Below, in pieces: positions 9,374 to 18,321 of a stretch of DNA of 64,000 nucleotides. The position numbers and the translations under genes are program-made. The notes beneath the pieces are model-generated. The model was not told the DNA's origin. It searched no databases and worked only from the letters and a program-made list of their open reading frames with translations. Origin of the DNA: Oceanicola sp. D3 (GTDB lineage: Bacteria; Pseudomonadota; Alphaproteobacteria; Rhodobacterales; Rhodobacteraceae); assembly GCF_006351965.1 (NCBI RefSeq), contig NZ_CP040932.1, forward strand, positions 2,976,001 through 3,040,000, in the 5' to 3' direction. How positions within the stretch are numbered: position 1 is the first letter of the stretch; each line of letters starts with the position of its first letter.

Positions 9374-9943
9374 GTGACACGACCCAACACCAAACGCCGC
9401 CCCCTCGGGGCCGTCCTCGCCGCCTGCGGTGCGCTTGCGCTCGCCGCCTGCGTCTCACCGCCCGAGGTGCAGCGGCGCTCCGCCCCAGCCACCATCGTCA
9501 CCCAAGCCGAAGCGCCGCCCAGCGCCACGCCCGGCTCCTGCTGGGACAAGGAAACCACGCCCCCCGAAACCGTCACCGTCATCGTGCCAACGCTGGTGCA
9601 ACCGGCCCAGCTGACCGCCACCGGCGAGGTCATCAGCCCGCCGATCTACCGCCGGGCACCGCAAGAGCAGATCACCAAGCCCGCCGTCCAGCGCTGGTTT
9701 GAAACGCCCTGCTCCGATGAGCTAACACCCGAATATATCTCCAGCCTCCAGCGCGCCCTCGCCGTCCGCGGCCATTACAATGGCCCCGTGACCGGCAAGC
9801 TCGACACCCGCACCCGCCGCGCCATCCGCAGCTTCCAGCAGCCCCAAGGGCTGGACAGCGACACGCTCTCCCTCGCCGCCGCCCGCGTCCTCGGCCTCGC
9901 CCCGGCCCTTCTGCCGCAGGCCGATACCGCGCCCGAGGGTTGA
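9374..9943 (+). CDS. Peptidoglycan-binding domain lipoprotein
   Basis: A 189-residue protein from a GTG at 9374. The signal sequence ends in a lipobox (ALAAC, Cys26), so it is predicted to be a lipoprotein. A Pro/Thr-rich stretch (30-110) leads to a C-terminal PG_binding_1 domain (about 125-175) with YISSLQRALAVRGHYNG, PVTGKLDTRTRRAIRSFQ and a QGLDSDTLS helix. These small domains bind cell-wall peptides. No catalytic domain is present. An earlier ATG in frame (9257) would extend it into the previous gene and spoil the signal peptide. Confidence 0.82.
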   Translation: MTRPNTKRRPLGAVLAACGALALAACVSPPEVQRRSAPATIVTQAEAPPSATPGSCWDKETTPPETVTVIVPTLVQPAQLTATGEVISPPIYRRAPQEQITKPAVQRWFETPCSDELTPEYISSLQRALAVRGHYNGPVTGKLDTRTRRAIRSFQQPQGLDSDTLSLAAARVLGLAPALLPQADTAPEG

Positions 9944-9997
9944 AGCCGCCGCCCCTTCCTGCATATCTCCTCTGGAGAACAACGCAGGAGCAGCCCG

Positions 9998-11815
9998 ATG
10001 AAATCCCCCGCCTTCGACGCCGCCGCCGCCCCTTCCGGCGGCAAGAACCTCGGCGACCTCCCCGAGTGGGATCTCTCCGATCTCTACACCGCCGAAGATG
10101 CCCCCGAGCTGACCCGCGATCTTGAATGGCTCGCCAAGGAATGCCCCGCCTTCGCCGCCGACTACGAAGGCAAGCTGCATACCCTGAGCCCCGAGCAGAT
10201 GCTCGAAGTGGTCAACCGCTACGAGGCGATCGACCGCATCGCCGGGCGCATCATGTCCTTCGCCGGTCTGCGCTACTACCAGCTCACCGTCGATCCGGGC
10301 CGCGCCCAATTCATGGGCAACATGCAGCAGCAGATCACCGACATCATGTCCTCGCTGGTGTTCTTTTCGCTGGAGCTGAACCGCGTCGATGATGCCACCT
10401 ATGAGGCATGGTTCACCGGCTCCGAAGAGCTCGCCCGTTACAAGCCCGTGTTCGACCGGATGCGCGCCCTCAAGCCCTACCAGCTCTCGGACGAGCTGGA
10501 AAAATTCCTGCACGATCAATCCACTGTCGGCGCCGCCGCATGGAACCGCCTGTTTGATGAAACCGTCGCCGGCCTCGAATTCGAGGTCAACGGCGAGGTG
10601 CTGGGCATGGAAGGCATCGCCAACCTGCTGTCTGATCAAAACCGCGACACCCGCGAAGCCGCAGCGCGTGAAATCGCCTCCGTCCTCACCGACAACCTCT
10701 CCATTTTCTCCCGCGTCCACAACACGCTGGCGAAGGAGAAGGCCATCGAGGACAAGTGGCGCAAGATGCCCACGCCGCAAACCGGTCGCCACCTCTCCAA
10801 CCACGTCGAACCCGAGGTGGTGCAGGCCCTCCGCGATGCCGTCGTCGCCGCCTACCCCCGCCTGTCGCACCGCTACTACGAGCTGAAGCGCGGCTGGCTC
10901 GGCCTCGACAAGATGCAGGTCTGGGATCGCAACGCCCCCCTGCCGATGGAGAGCGAAAAGATCGTCAACTGGGACGAAGCCAAGACCACCGTGCTCGACG
11001 CTTACGCCGGTTTCGATCCGGAAATGGCCAAGATCGCAGAGCCCTTCTTCACCAAGGGCTGGATCGACGCCGAAGTGAAACCCGGCAAGGCCCCCGGCGC
11101 CTTCGCCCACCCCACGGTGACAAACGTGCACCCCTACGTGATGCTGAACTACCTCGGCAAACCGCGTGACGTGATGACCCTCGCCCACGAACTCGGCCAC
11201 GGCGTCCACCAGGTGCTCGCCGCCGAGCAGGGCGAACTGCTTTCCAGCACCCCGCTGACGCTGGCCGAAACCGCTTCGGTCTTCGGTGAAATGCTCACCT
11301 TCCGCAAACTCCTCGCCGCGGCCAAGGACGACGCCGAGCGCAAGGTCATGCTGGCCGGCAAGGTGGAAGACATGATCAACACGGTGGTCCGCCAGATCGC
11401 CTTCTACGACTTCGAATGCAAACTCCACGCCGCCCGCGCGGAAGGCGAGCTGACCCCCGACCAGATCAACGAGATCTGGATGTCCGTGCAGGGCGAAAGC
11501 CTCGGCCCGGCCTTCGAATTCATGGAAGGCTACGAGACCTTCTGGGCCTACATTCCCCACTTCGTCCACTCGCCCTTCTACGTCTACGCCTACGCCTTCG
11601 GCGATGGCTTGGTGAACGCGCTTTACGCCGCATACGAAGAGGGCGACGCCGACTTCCAAGCTAAGTATTTCGACATGCTGAAGGCAGGCGGCTCCAAGCA
11701 CCACAAAGAGCTCCTCGCCCCCTTCGGCCTCGACGCCTCCGACCCTGCCTTCTGGGACAAGGGCCTGTCGATGATCGAAGGCTTCATCGACGAGTTGGAA
11801 GCGATGGAGGGCTAA
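9998..11815 (+). CDS. pepF: M3 family oligoendopeptidase F
   Basis: A 605-residue cytosolic zinc metallopeptidase that cuts short peptides. The catalytic HExxH is HELGH at residues 397-401 in LAHELGHGVHQVLAAEQG. The downstream glutamate motif (LAETASVFGEML) and the substrate-channel C-terminus (FVHSPFYVYAYAFGDGLV) are present. The N-terminal region matches the PepF_N domain. A strong AGGAG lies about 9 bp before the ATG. The gene ends in a palindrome shared with the convergent secreted-protein gene. Confidence 0.94.
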   Translation: MKSPAFDAAAAPSGGKNLGDLPEWDLSDLYTAEDAPELTRDLEWLAKECPAFAADYEGKLHTLSPEQMLEVVNRYEAIDRIAGRIMSFAGLRYYQLTVDPGRAQFMGNMQQQITDIMSSLVFFSLELNRVDDATYEAWFTGSEELARYKPVFDRMRALKPYQLSDELEKFLHDQSTVGAAAWNRLFDETVAGLEFEVNGEVLGMEGIANLLSDQNRDTREAAAREIASVLTDNLSIFSRVHNTLAKEKAIEDKWRKMPTPQTGRHLSNHVEPEVVQALRDAVVAAYPRLSHRYYELKRGWLGLDKMQVWDRNAPLPMESEKIVNWDEAKTTVLDAYAGFDPEMAKIAEPFFTKGWIDAEVKPGKAPGAFAHPTVTNVHPYVMLNYLGKPRDVMTLAHELGHGVHQVLAAEQGELLSSTPLTLAETASVFGEMLTFRKLLAAAKDDAERKVMLAGKVEDMINTVVRQIAFYDFECKLHAARAEGELTPDQINEIWMSVQGESLGPAFEFMEGYETFWAYIPHFVHSPFYVYAYAFGDGLVNALYAAYEEGDADFQAKYFDMLKAGGSKHHKELLAPFGLDASDPAFWDKGLSMIEGFIDELEAMEG

Positions 11816-11821
11816 GCGCCC

Positions 11822-11876
11822 TAGGGACGGCGGGTGGAGCGATGCGCGCCAGCGCGAGCGTTACCCGCCGTCCCTA
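11822..11876. repeat. Inverted repeat TAGGGACGGCGGGT ... ACCCGCCGTCCCTA
   Basis: Two perfectly complementary 14-bp arms (11822-11835 and 11863-11876) flank about 27 bp that contain a smaller GCGC-rich dyad. It fills the space between the convergent pepF and small secreted-protein genes, and the right arm includes the latter's TAG stop. It is probably a bidirectional terminator or a dispersed repeat. Confidence 0.55.
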
Positions 11877-12398
11877 CTCCACCGAAATCTCCGTCTCGAT
11901 CACCCCCGTCACCGCCCGGCAATTGCCGGTATCGGTCGCTGAGGAGATGATCGGACGAAAGCACAGCTCCGCTTCAAAGGTCGCCACCAGCCGCCCGTAG
12001 CTGCCCCATACCTCCAATTCCACGATATCCACCTGCGCTGGCTTTCCCGCATTACGGCTCGTCCAAAACGGCCCGCCCATGCCCTCGGGCACATGCATCA
12101 CGTCAACTGAAAGCGGCACCGCCCCCGGCGTGAACGGCCCTTCGTAGCGCACATCCAAGCTGAACACATCGCGCGTGCTGAAGCTCGGCCCCGGGTGGCC
12201 TTGCACGCGCAGCTCCGTCAGTCGCGCGCCCTGCTCAAAGCTCGCCGTCGCCACCTGCCGCCCGCCCTGCGTCATGGTGATGGTAAACCACTGCTTCGCC
12301 TCCCCCGCGACAAAGGCCGTGATCCGGCCCAGCTCCTCGGCGGAGGCAGGCAGGGGCAGCAGCAGAGCCACGATCAGGGCGCGGGCCGGGTTTTTCAT
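11874..12398 (-). CDS. Secreted protein of unknown function
   Basis: A 174-residue protein starting at MKNPARALIVALLLPLPASA, a clear Sec signal peptide; the 12-codon upstream extension of the frame is not needed. The mature region is predicted beta-rich (IEVWGSYGRL-like strands, VRYEGPFTPGAVPLSVD) with two Cys near the end (ELCFRP and GNCRAV) that could pair. It resembles small periplasmic beta-sandwich proteins of Rhodobacteraceae but I cannot name a family. It is transcribed away from the cupin gene. Confidence 0.7.
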   Translation of the reverse strand: MKNPARALIVALLLPLPASAEELGRITAFVAGEAKQWFTITMTQGGRQVATASFEQGARLTELRVQGHPGPSFSTRDVFSLDVRYEGPFTPGAVPLSVDVMHVPEGMGGPFWTSRNAGKPAQVDIVELEVWGSYGRLVATFEAELCFRPIISSATDTGNCRAVTGVIETEISVE

Positions 12399-12502
12399 GC
12401 CGCCAGCTTGCCCGCCCTCCCCACGGCCGGTCAAACGCCCTAGGGTGGGGCAAAGCGGCCATCGCCGCCCTGTTTACAGTTTAAGAAGAATTGGAGGCTA
12501 AG

Positions 12503-12898
12503 ATGAAGATCACGCGGGCCACAGAGCAACCCTCGGGCACCGGCCCGGCAGACTACTTCACCGGCGCGGTCCGGCAAGACAACCGCCACACCCCGGAAGA
12601 GGGCGCCTCGGCAGGTGCGGTGATCGTCACCTTCGAGCCCGGCGCACGCACCGCATGGCACACCCATCCGCGCGGGCAGTTGCTGATCGTGACGGCAGGC
12701 CTTGGCTGGGTGCAGCGCGAAGGCGGCCCGAAGGAAGAGATCGCCCCGGGCGACAAGATCTGGTTCGAACCGGGCGAGAAACACTGGCACGGCGCCCGCG
12801 ACACCCACGCGATGACCCATGTGGCCATCCACGAGGTCGTAAACGGCTCCAACGTCGACTGGCTGGAGCATGTAAGTGACGCCGATTATCTCGGCTGA
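12503..12898 (+). CDS. Cupin-domain protein of the metal-dependent hydroxynitrile-lyase-like family
   Basis: A 131-residue single-domain cupin with a strong GGAGG site before the ATG. Motif 1 is GARTAWHTHPRGQLL and motif 2 is PGEKHWHGA, giving metal ligands His53, His55, Gln59 and His94. Thr50 and His106 line the pocket. This arrangement and the flanking YFTGAVR, GWVQREGGP and AMTHVAI stretches match the small manganese cupins that include bacterial (R)-hydroxynitrile lyases. Most members have unknown physiological substrates. It is a single gene. Confidence 0.85.
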   Translation: MKITRATEQPSGTGPADYFTGAVRQDNRHTPEEGASAGAVIVTFEPGARTAWHTHPRGQLLIVTAGLGWVQREGGPKEEIAPGDKIWFEPGEKHWHGARDTHAMTHVAIHEVVNGSNVDWLEHVSDADYLG

Positions 12899-12899
12899 T

Positions 12900-12948
12900 G
12901 AAGAGCCACGACCGGTCGCCTCGCTCCGCTCGGCGGGCCGGGCTCTTC
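12900..12948. terminator. Inverted repeat after the cupin gene
   Basis: GAAGAGCC (12900-12907) pairs with GGCTCTTC (12941-12948) around a GC-rich interior. It begins 1 base past the cupin stop codon. There is no T-run, so termination is inferred from position and stem only. Confidence 0.4.
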
Positions 12949-13001
12949 GCTTCGCTCATCGCCCGAACCGGCGGAACTGGCCCGGCCCTAGCAGCGTGCC
13001 C

Positions 13002-13310
13002 TCAATCCAGCTCGGTCCACGGCCAAGGCTTCACCTCACTGGCGGCCACCAGATAGCGCGCCGCCTTGGCCAGCCAGATGCCGAGGCTCTCGCCAAAATC
13101 GGCAAGGCGCGGGTTTGGCTCACCCTTGTTGATAAGAAGCACCACAAATTGCACCAGCGTGGCCACCCCGAGCACGGTCATCGCGACCTGAATCATCAAG
13201 CCAATCAACACCATATGCACCAGCCGCATCAGCAGCCCGTCCTTCTGGGCGGCCTCCTGCGGCCCGTGCATGCGCCCCTCGAAGCGCTCGTCATCGGAGG
13301 GGCGCGTCAC
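13002..13310 (-). CDS. DUF4389 family membrane protein
   Basis: A 102-residue protein with one long or two short hydrophobic segments (about residues 26-60, LVHMVLIGLMIQVAMTVLG then FVVLLI) and a C-terminal amphipathic helix (LADFGESLGIWLAKAARYL) typical of DUF4389 proteins. The function is unknown. The GTG start overlaps the stop of the upstream oxidoreductase as GTGA, so the two are translationally coupled. Confidence 0.75.
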   Translation of the reverse strand: MTRPSDDERFEGRMHGPQEAAQKDGLLMRLVHMVLIGLMIQVAMTVLGVATLVQFVVLLINKGEPNPRLADFGESLGIWLAKAARYLVAASEVKPWPWTELD

Positions 13311-14284
13311 CCCCGGCCTCCCTTGGCATAGACCGCATCAATCAGCGCCTGCGTGCCCTTGGCGTCCTCAAGCGACCACGGATACTCCGTCCCCTCGCGC
13401 ACGGTCTTCCCGAAGTTCTCCACCTGCAACACATACTGGTTGATGCCGGGAAACCGCTCGATCCGGCGGCCCATGCCCTCCTGATGCAGCTCCACCTCAG
13501 CCTGATCGAAGACATTGGCGTTGAACGGCGCGGTGAGGCGGATCACCCCCTCGGTGCCGTGAAAGCTCATGTGCTGCCACGGATGCATCCGCATGGAATT
13601 GACCCAATGCGCGGTGCAGCTCGGGAAGCGCGCCGCAACCCGCGCCACCACATCCACACCCGCCTCGAAGGTGAGGTCGGCATGGATGATCTCCTCGGGC
13701 TCCTCGCCCAGCATCCAACGCGTTGATCCGTAGGTATAAACCCCGATGTCCGGAATGCCGCCGCCCCCCTTGGAGGCGTCGTTGCGGATGTTGGCCATGT
13801 CGGGGTTGTTGTAGGTAAACACGCCATCCACATGCACCAGATCGCCAATCGCCCCATCGCGCAGCATCGCCCGGGCGCGCTGCCACTGGGAGTGGTGCAC
13901 GATCATATAGGCCTCTGTGGCAAGCAACCCGGTGGCGTCGCGCTTGGCAATCAATGCGTCGATCTCGCCCGCCTCCATGGCGATGGGCTTCTCGGTCAGC
14001 ACATGCTTGCCCGCGTCCATCGCCTTCAGCGTCCATTCCACATGCAGATGGTTCGGGAGTGGAACGTAAACCGCATCAATCCCCGGATCAGCCAGCAGCG
14101 CGTCATAGCTCTCGTGCACCTTCAAACCGGGGCAAAACGCCTTGAACGGCTCGGCCTTCGCGGCACTCGACGTCGCCAGCGCCACCAGCTCCGCCCCTTC
14201 GGCGGCATGGATCGCGCGGCCCATGTGTTGAAGCGCAAAGTTGGCAGCGCCGAGGATGCCCCAGCGAAGTGGTTCGGTTGTCAT
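13307..14284 (-). CDS. Gfo/Idh/MocA family oxidoreductase
   Basis: A 325-residue NAD(P)-dependent dehydrogenase. The N-terminal Rossmann fold has GILGAANFALQHMGRAI (about 9-25), followed by YVPLPNHLH and the family's catalytic-lysine motif EKPIAM. The C-terminal alpha/beta domain (residues about 130-320) includes the expected FTYNNPDMANIR strand. The family acts mostly on sugars, sugar acids or inositols; nothing here shows the substrate. Start chosen at MTTEPLRWG (14284). It follows the pmtA gene by about 60 bp on the same strand. Confidence 0.9.
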   Translation of the reverse strand: MTTEPLRWGILGAANFALQHMGRAIHAAEGAELVALATSSAAKAEPFKAFCPGLKVHESYDALLADPGIDAVYVPLPNHLHVEWTLKAMDAGKHVLTEKPIAMEAGEIDALIAKRDATGLLATEAYMIVHHSQWQRARAMLRDGAIGDLVHVDGVFTYNNPDMANIRNDASKGGGGIPDIGVYTYGSTRWMLGEEPEEIIHADLTFEAGVDVVARVAARFPSCTAHWVNSMRMHPWQHMSFHGTEGVIRLTAPFNANVFDQAEVELHQEGMGRRIERFPGINQYVLQVENFGKTVREGTEYPWSLEDAKGTQALIDAVYAKGGRG

Positions 14285-14345
14285 GGCAAATCTCCCGGTG
14301 TCCCTGTTAGCGCCAACGCTAACGGCAGCCCGGGTGGCCCGCAAG

Positions 14346-14963
14346 CTAGCCCTGCTTTTCCAGCACCAGCCAAGTCATCATGCCCATCGGCGGCAGGCTG
14401 TCGCGCTCCACCTCCACAAGGCCAGGCCCGCCAAGCACGCGCGAGATCGGAAAGTCCGAATGCCACCCCAGCAGGCTCTCCAGCGGCGCCGCGGCCCGCT
14501 CGATAAAGCTGCGCACGCCCTTTTCGGCGGCGAAGTGGTTGACGATCAGCGCCTGCCCGCCGGGCCGCAAAACCCGGGCGATCTCGCGCATCACCCGCTC
14601 GGGCTCGGGCACGACCGAAAGCACATGCATGGCGCTTACGTAGTCAAAGCTCGCATCCGCAAAATCCAGCTCGCGGGCATCCATCTGCCGCAGCGCCTCA
14701 ACCCGAACGAGGCCCTCCTCCTCCACCCGTTTCTCGGCCTTGGCGAGCATCTCGGGCGAAAAGTCGATGCCGGTCACCCGCACACCAGCGCCGTAATGCG
14801 GCAGTGCCAGCCCGGTGCCCACGCCCACCTCCAGCACGTCGCCACCACGCTCTGTCACATAGGCCGTTGCCCGCTTGCGCCCTGCATTGGTGACAGCGCC
14901 GAAGGTGCTGTCATAAACCGGGGCCCAGCGTTTGTAAGAGTTTGAAACAGCTTCAATCTTCAT
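14346..14963 (-). CDS. pmtA: Phosphatidylethanolamine N-methyltransferase, Rhodobacter type
   Basis: A 205-residue SAM-dependent methyltransferase. SAM motif I is VLEVGVGTGLALPHY (about 43-57), with GIDFSPEML and a post-I MDARELDF stretch. The N-terminal YKRWAPVYDSTFGAVT signature and the VIVNHF-like ALIVNHFAAEKG motif match the PmtA of Rhodobacter, which methylates PE three times to phosphatidylcholine. The position directly after pssA and psd (start overlapping the pssA end by 11 bases) supports this over a generic ubiE-like assignment. Confidence 0.9.
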   Translation of the reverse strand: MKIEAVSNSYKRWAPVYDSTFGAVTNAGRKRATAYVTERGGDVLEVGVGTGLALPHYGAGVRVTGIDFSPEMLAKAEKRVEEEGLVRVEALRQMDARELDFADASFDYVSAMHVLSVVPEPERVMREIARVLRPGGQALIVNHFAAEKGVRSFIERAAAPLESLLGWHSDFPISRVLGGPGLVEVERDSLPPMGMMTWLVLEKQG

Positions 14964-15717
14964 CAGAAAATTCCTCTCTCGCAGTACCGCGAGCGCTCCA
15001 TGCGATCAAAATGATATAACCCATCTGTGCCAGCGTCATGACAACCCAGGGCCAGGTTGAGGCCACAGCAGCAAAGGCCACCAGCCCCACAATAAGAAAC
15101 CGCGCGCTGTCTCGCGGAATACGAACCCATTTGAGCGACGGCGTGGGCAGGCGTGAGATCATCAGCAGCCCGACGACAACCAGCCAAAGCGCCACCGCGC
15201 CGGCTGGCATGGGCAGGGTCGGAAAGTTCTGCACCAGTGAGAAAGGGGCCAGCGCCAGCAATGCCCCACCGGGTGCCGGAACGCCGGTAAAGGTGCCCGG
15301 CTTGGGGCGGTCTTCTTGCGCATCCTCCCGCGCCGTCACGTTAAACCGCGCCAATCGCAACACCGCGCACACGGCAAAGATCAGCACCGCGATCCAGCTC
15401 AGCCGCGAGGTATTATCAAGGCTCCAGAGATAGAGCAGAAAGCCCGGAACCACGCCGAAATTCACGAAATCCGCAAGGCTATCGAGCTCGGCCCCGATCT
15501 TGGATTCCGACTTCAACAACCGCGCCAGCGGGCCATCCAGCCCATCAAGCAGCGCCGCCAGAAGAACCATGAGCACAGCCGCCTCAAAGCGATCATGCAG
15601 CGCAAGCCGCAGCCCGGTCAGCCCCGCGCAGATGGCACCGATGGTGACAATATTGGGCAGCAGGTGCAGGAGCGGAAGCCGGCTTGCCCGGCGACGGATG
15701 CGGGGCGCGCGGGGCAT
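14953..15717 (-). CDS. pssA: CDP-diacylglycerol-serine O-phosphatidyltransferase
   Basis: A 254-residue type II phosphatidylserine synthase making PS from CDP-DAG and L-serine at the inner membrane. The CDP-alcohol phosphatidyltransferase motif is visible as DGPLAR, eight residues, then GAELDSLAD (about residues 64-86). About eight hydrophobic segments follow. It sits between psd and pmtA, which convert its product to PE and then PC. The stop overlaps the pmtA start. Confidence 0.95.
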   Translation of the reverse strand: MPRAPRIRRRASRLPLLHLLPNIVTIGAICAGLTGLRLALHDRFEAAVLMVLLAALLDGLDGPLARLLKSESKIGAELDSLADFVNFGVVPGFLLYLWSLDNTSRLSWIAVLIFAVCAVLRLARFNVTAREDAQEDRPKPGTFTGVPAPGGALLALAPFSLVQNFPTLPMPAGAVALWLVVVGLLMISRLPTPSLKWVRIPRDSARFLIVGLVAFAAVASTWPWVVMTLAQMGYIILIAWSARGTAREEFSDED

Positions 15718-15721
15718 TGGC

Positions 15722-16411
15722 TCAGTCTGCCCTCGCTGGGCGGGGTGTGGAATTGTTCAGATCAGCCAGCACACACTCGCCCCCGATCATCGTCTGCCCA
15801 ACCGAGACAAGCGGCTGCACGCCTTCGGGCAAATAGGTGTCGAGCCGGGAGCCAAAACGGATGAGGCCAAAGCGCTCGCCGCGCTTCAGCACCGCGCCCT
15901 CCTCGGTCAGCGGCACGATCCGTCGCGCCACCAACCCGGCGATTTGAGTCACCACGAGGTCGCGGCCATCATCCATCTCGATCAGCAGGGAGTTGCGCTC
16001 ATTGTCTTCGCTGGCCTTATCGAGTTCGGCCGAGAGAAACTTGCCGGGCTTATAGGCCATCTTCGAAATCCGCCCGGGCACCGGCGCGCGATTGATATGG
16101 CAGTTGAAGACCGACATGAACACGCTCACCCGCAGGCGCTTTTCTTCGCCCAGGCCCAACTCGGGCGGCGGTGTGGCCATCTCGATGAGGCTCACAATGC
16201 CGTCTGCGGGGCTTACGATCAGCCCATCGGCATCCGGCACATGGCGCACCGGATCGCGGAAAAAGTAGTAGCACCAGATCGTAAGCACGAGGCCAATCAG
16301 GCCCAGCGGCGTCCAGATGAAAAAGAGCAACAGCGTCAGCACCGCGAAGACGCCGACAAAGCGCCAGCCCTCACGGTGCATGGGCTTGATAAACGTTTCG
16401 TGCAGTTTCAC
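15722..16411 (-). CDS. psd: Phosphatidylserine decarboxylase proenzyme
   Basis: A 229-residue short-form proenzyme that decarboxylates PS to PE after self-cleavage. The cleavage motif is RFGSR near residue 191; the Ser becomes the pyruvoyl group of the alpha chain. A hydrophobic hairpin at residues 18-50 anchors it. [17 protein letters not shown] and [12 protein letters not shown] are family signatures. Only 4 bp separate it from pssA, so they form one operon. Confidence 0.96.
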   Translation of the reverse strand: MKLHETFIKPMHREGWRFVGVFAVLTLLLFFIWTPLGLIGLVLTIWCYYFFRDPVRHVPDADGLIVSPADGIVSLIEMATPPPELGLGEEKRLRVSVFMSVFNCHINRAPVPGRISKMAYKPGKFLSAELDKASEDNERNSLLIEMDDGRDLVVTQIAGLVARRIVPLTEEGAVLKRGERFGLIRFGSRLDTYLPEGVQPLVSVGQTMIGGECVLADLNNSTPRPARAD

Positions 16412-16460
16412 GCGGTCCCCCCTCGGCTGCCCAAGGGTCTATCTGCCCGCTGGCCGGGGT

Positions 16461-17357
16461 TCAAGCGCGGGTCAGCAGGCCCCGCTCTTTGGCAAGCTCC
16501 TGCATCCGCTTTTGCAGCTTTTCAAAGGCCCGCACCTCGATCTGTCGAATGCGCTCACGGCTCACGTCATACTGGCCCGAAAGCTCTTCCAGCGTCACCG
16601 GCTGGTCGTGCAGGCGGCGCTGGATCAGGATGTCTTTCTCCCGATCATTCAGCACTTCCATCGCCTCGACCATCAGTTCGCGGCGCACTTCCATCTCGTT
16701 TTCTTCGGCGTAGCTCTTGGCCTGGTCGGCGGTTTCATCCTCCAGCCAGTCCTGCCATTGCGCAGAGCCATCGTCATCAGAACCGATGGTGGCGTTGAGG
16801 CTCGCATCTCCGCCCGACATGCGCCGGTTCATCGAGATGACCTCTTCCTCGGTCACGTTGAGCTGGGTGGCGATCTTTTCCACGTTCTCGGGGCGCAGGT
16901 CGCCCTCCTCCAGCGCGCCGATCTTGTTCTTGGCTTTGCGAAGGTTGAAGAAAAGTTTCTTCTGGGCGCTCGTCGTTCCCAGTTTCACAAGCGACCATGA
17001 CCTAAGAATGTATTCCTGGATCGAGGCACGAATCCACCACATCGCGTAGGTCGCAAGGCGGAAGCCCTTTTCCGGGTCGAAGCGTTTGACCGCCTGCATC
17101 AGGCCCACATTGGCCTCCGAGATCACCTCGGCCTGCGGCAGGCCATAGCCGCGGTAGCCCATCGCGATTTTTGCCGCGAGGCGCAGGTGCGAGGTGACGA
17201 GCTGGTGCGCGGAGGAGCTGTCTTCATCCTCGACCCATCGCTTGGCCAGCATGTATTCTTCCTCCGGTTCCAGCATCGGAAAGGTGCGAATTTCCTGGAG
17301 GTAGCGATTGAGCCCCTGCTCGGGAGAGGGGGCCGGAAGCTTTGTGTAGTTGCTCAT
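16461..17357 (-). CDS. rpoH: Heat-shock sigma factor RpoH (sigma-32)
   Basis: A 298-residue group 3 sigma factor. Region 2 has HLRLAAKIAMGYRGYGLP, FDPEKGFRLATYAMWWIRA and then the RpoH-specific box QKKLFFNLRKAK (about residue 127-138). Region 4 ends in [17 protein letters not shown]. It directs transcription of chaperones and proteases, and in Rhodobacter also oxidative-stress genes. Many Rhodobacteraceae carry two rpoH genes; which paralogue this is cannot be told here. About 50 bp separate it from psd. Confidence 0.95.
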   Translation of the reverse strand: MSNYTKLPAPSPEQGLNRYLQEIRTFPMLEPEEEYMLAKRWVEDEDSSSAHQLVTSHLRLAAKIAMGYRGYGLPQAEVISEANVGLMQAVKRFDPEKGFRLATYAMWWIRASIQEYILRSWSLVKLGTTSAQKKLFFNLRKAKNKIGALEEGDLRPENVEKIATQLNVTEEEVISMNRRMSGGDASLNATIGSDDDGSAQWQDWLEDETADQAKSYAEENEMEVRRELMVEAMEVLNDREKDILIQRRLHDQPVTLEELSGQYDVSRERIRQIEVRAFEKLQKRMQELAKERGLLTRA

Positions 17358-17642
17358 TCTGGTCCCTTGGCGTTACTTATCAATAGGTTGCGCTCGTATC
17401 GGCGCTTGTTCAGGAGATCATGTAAGCACTGAACTGATCGGTTCAAGTCTTAACGATGCCCTAAGGTCGCGATCATCCTATGCCCTCAGACCGTAAAGAG
17501 AAGGTTAATCCCCCGAGTCGCGCAAAGGTGACAGGATGTTTCATGCGTTTCCGCATGGAATGTGAACGAAAGCTGCCAATTCTCAACAATCTGCGCATAG
17601 CCTAAATCCCTCCCAACGCAATCGCACAGCGGGAGAGCCGTC

Positions 17643-18299
17643 ATGTCCAGAACCACTCAACGCAGCGCCGGCGCGCTCTATGCCAGCGTCATCCTGCTCG
17701 GGCTCGGGGCAGAGCTTCTGGTGCGCATGCCCCTGATCTCGTGGGACAATGCCGCCGCAACCTGGCAGGCGGTCTCAGCCAACACCGGGCTGTTCCGGCT
17801 CGGCATACTGGCCGATACAGCGATGGTCATGGCAGATATCGGCCTTGCGGTGCTGTTCTTCGCGCTCTTGCGGCACGTCCACCGCGACTGGGCACTCGCC
17901 GCCATGGTGCTGCGGCTCATGCAGGCCGCCATCATCGCCGCCAGCCTCCTCGCCACGGTCGGCGCGCTCAACCTCGTAACCGGCCCATCCGCCGCCCCCG
18001 AAGCACTGCTTGCGCTGCTGGAAATCCACAGCATCGGCTATGACATCGGGCTTGTTTTCTTTGGCGCAAACACGCTGATCACCGCATGGCTCCTTGCCCG
18101 CAGCGGCCTTGTTCCGCGCTGGTTGCCACCCCTGCTTAGCCTCGCCGGGCTGGTCTACCTCGCTGGCAGCATCACCCGGATCATCGCGCCGGACCTCAAC
18201 ACGCTGATGCAGCCTGCCTATGCCGTGCCGGTGGTGGCGGAAGTGGCGCTGGCGATCACGCTGCTGATCGCCAGACGCACCGGCACCGCGCCAGCGTAA
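17643..18299 (+). CDS. DUF4386 family membrane protein
   Basis: A 218-residue protein with six predicted membrane helices. Family features are the N-terminal RSAGALYASVILLGLGAE helix, the DIGLAVLFFALLRHVHRDWA loop, and the GYDIGLVFFGANTLI segment. The function is unknown. A GGGAG motif lies about 12 bases before the ATG. It is a single gene, divergent from rpoH across a 285-bp space in which I see no gene. Confidence 0.82.
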   Translation: MSRTTQRSAGALYASVILLGLGAELLVRMPLISWDNAAATWQAVSANTGLFRLGILADTAMVMADIGLAVLFFALLRHVHRDWALAAMVLRLMQAAIIAASLLATVGALNLVTGPSAAPEALLALLEIHSIGYDIGLVFFGANTLITAWLLARSGLVPRWLPPLLSLAGLVYLAGSITRIIAPDLNTLMQPAYAVPVVAEVALAITLLIARRTGTAPA

Positions 18300-18321
18300 A
18301 ACGCGCTGGCGTTCGCCCGCA

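Noticed and set aside
9722-11704. A 660-codon open frame antisense to pepF
   Set aside because: A His/Gly/Val-rich product typical of antisense frames in high-GC genes; pepF has its HELGH motif and a good ribosome site.
14346-14963. UbiE-like ubiquinone methyltransferase
   Set aside because: Short length, the YKRWAPVYDSTFG start and the psd-pssA neighbours favour PmtA.
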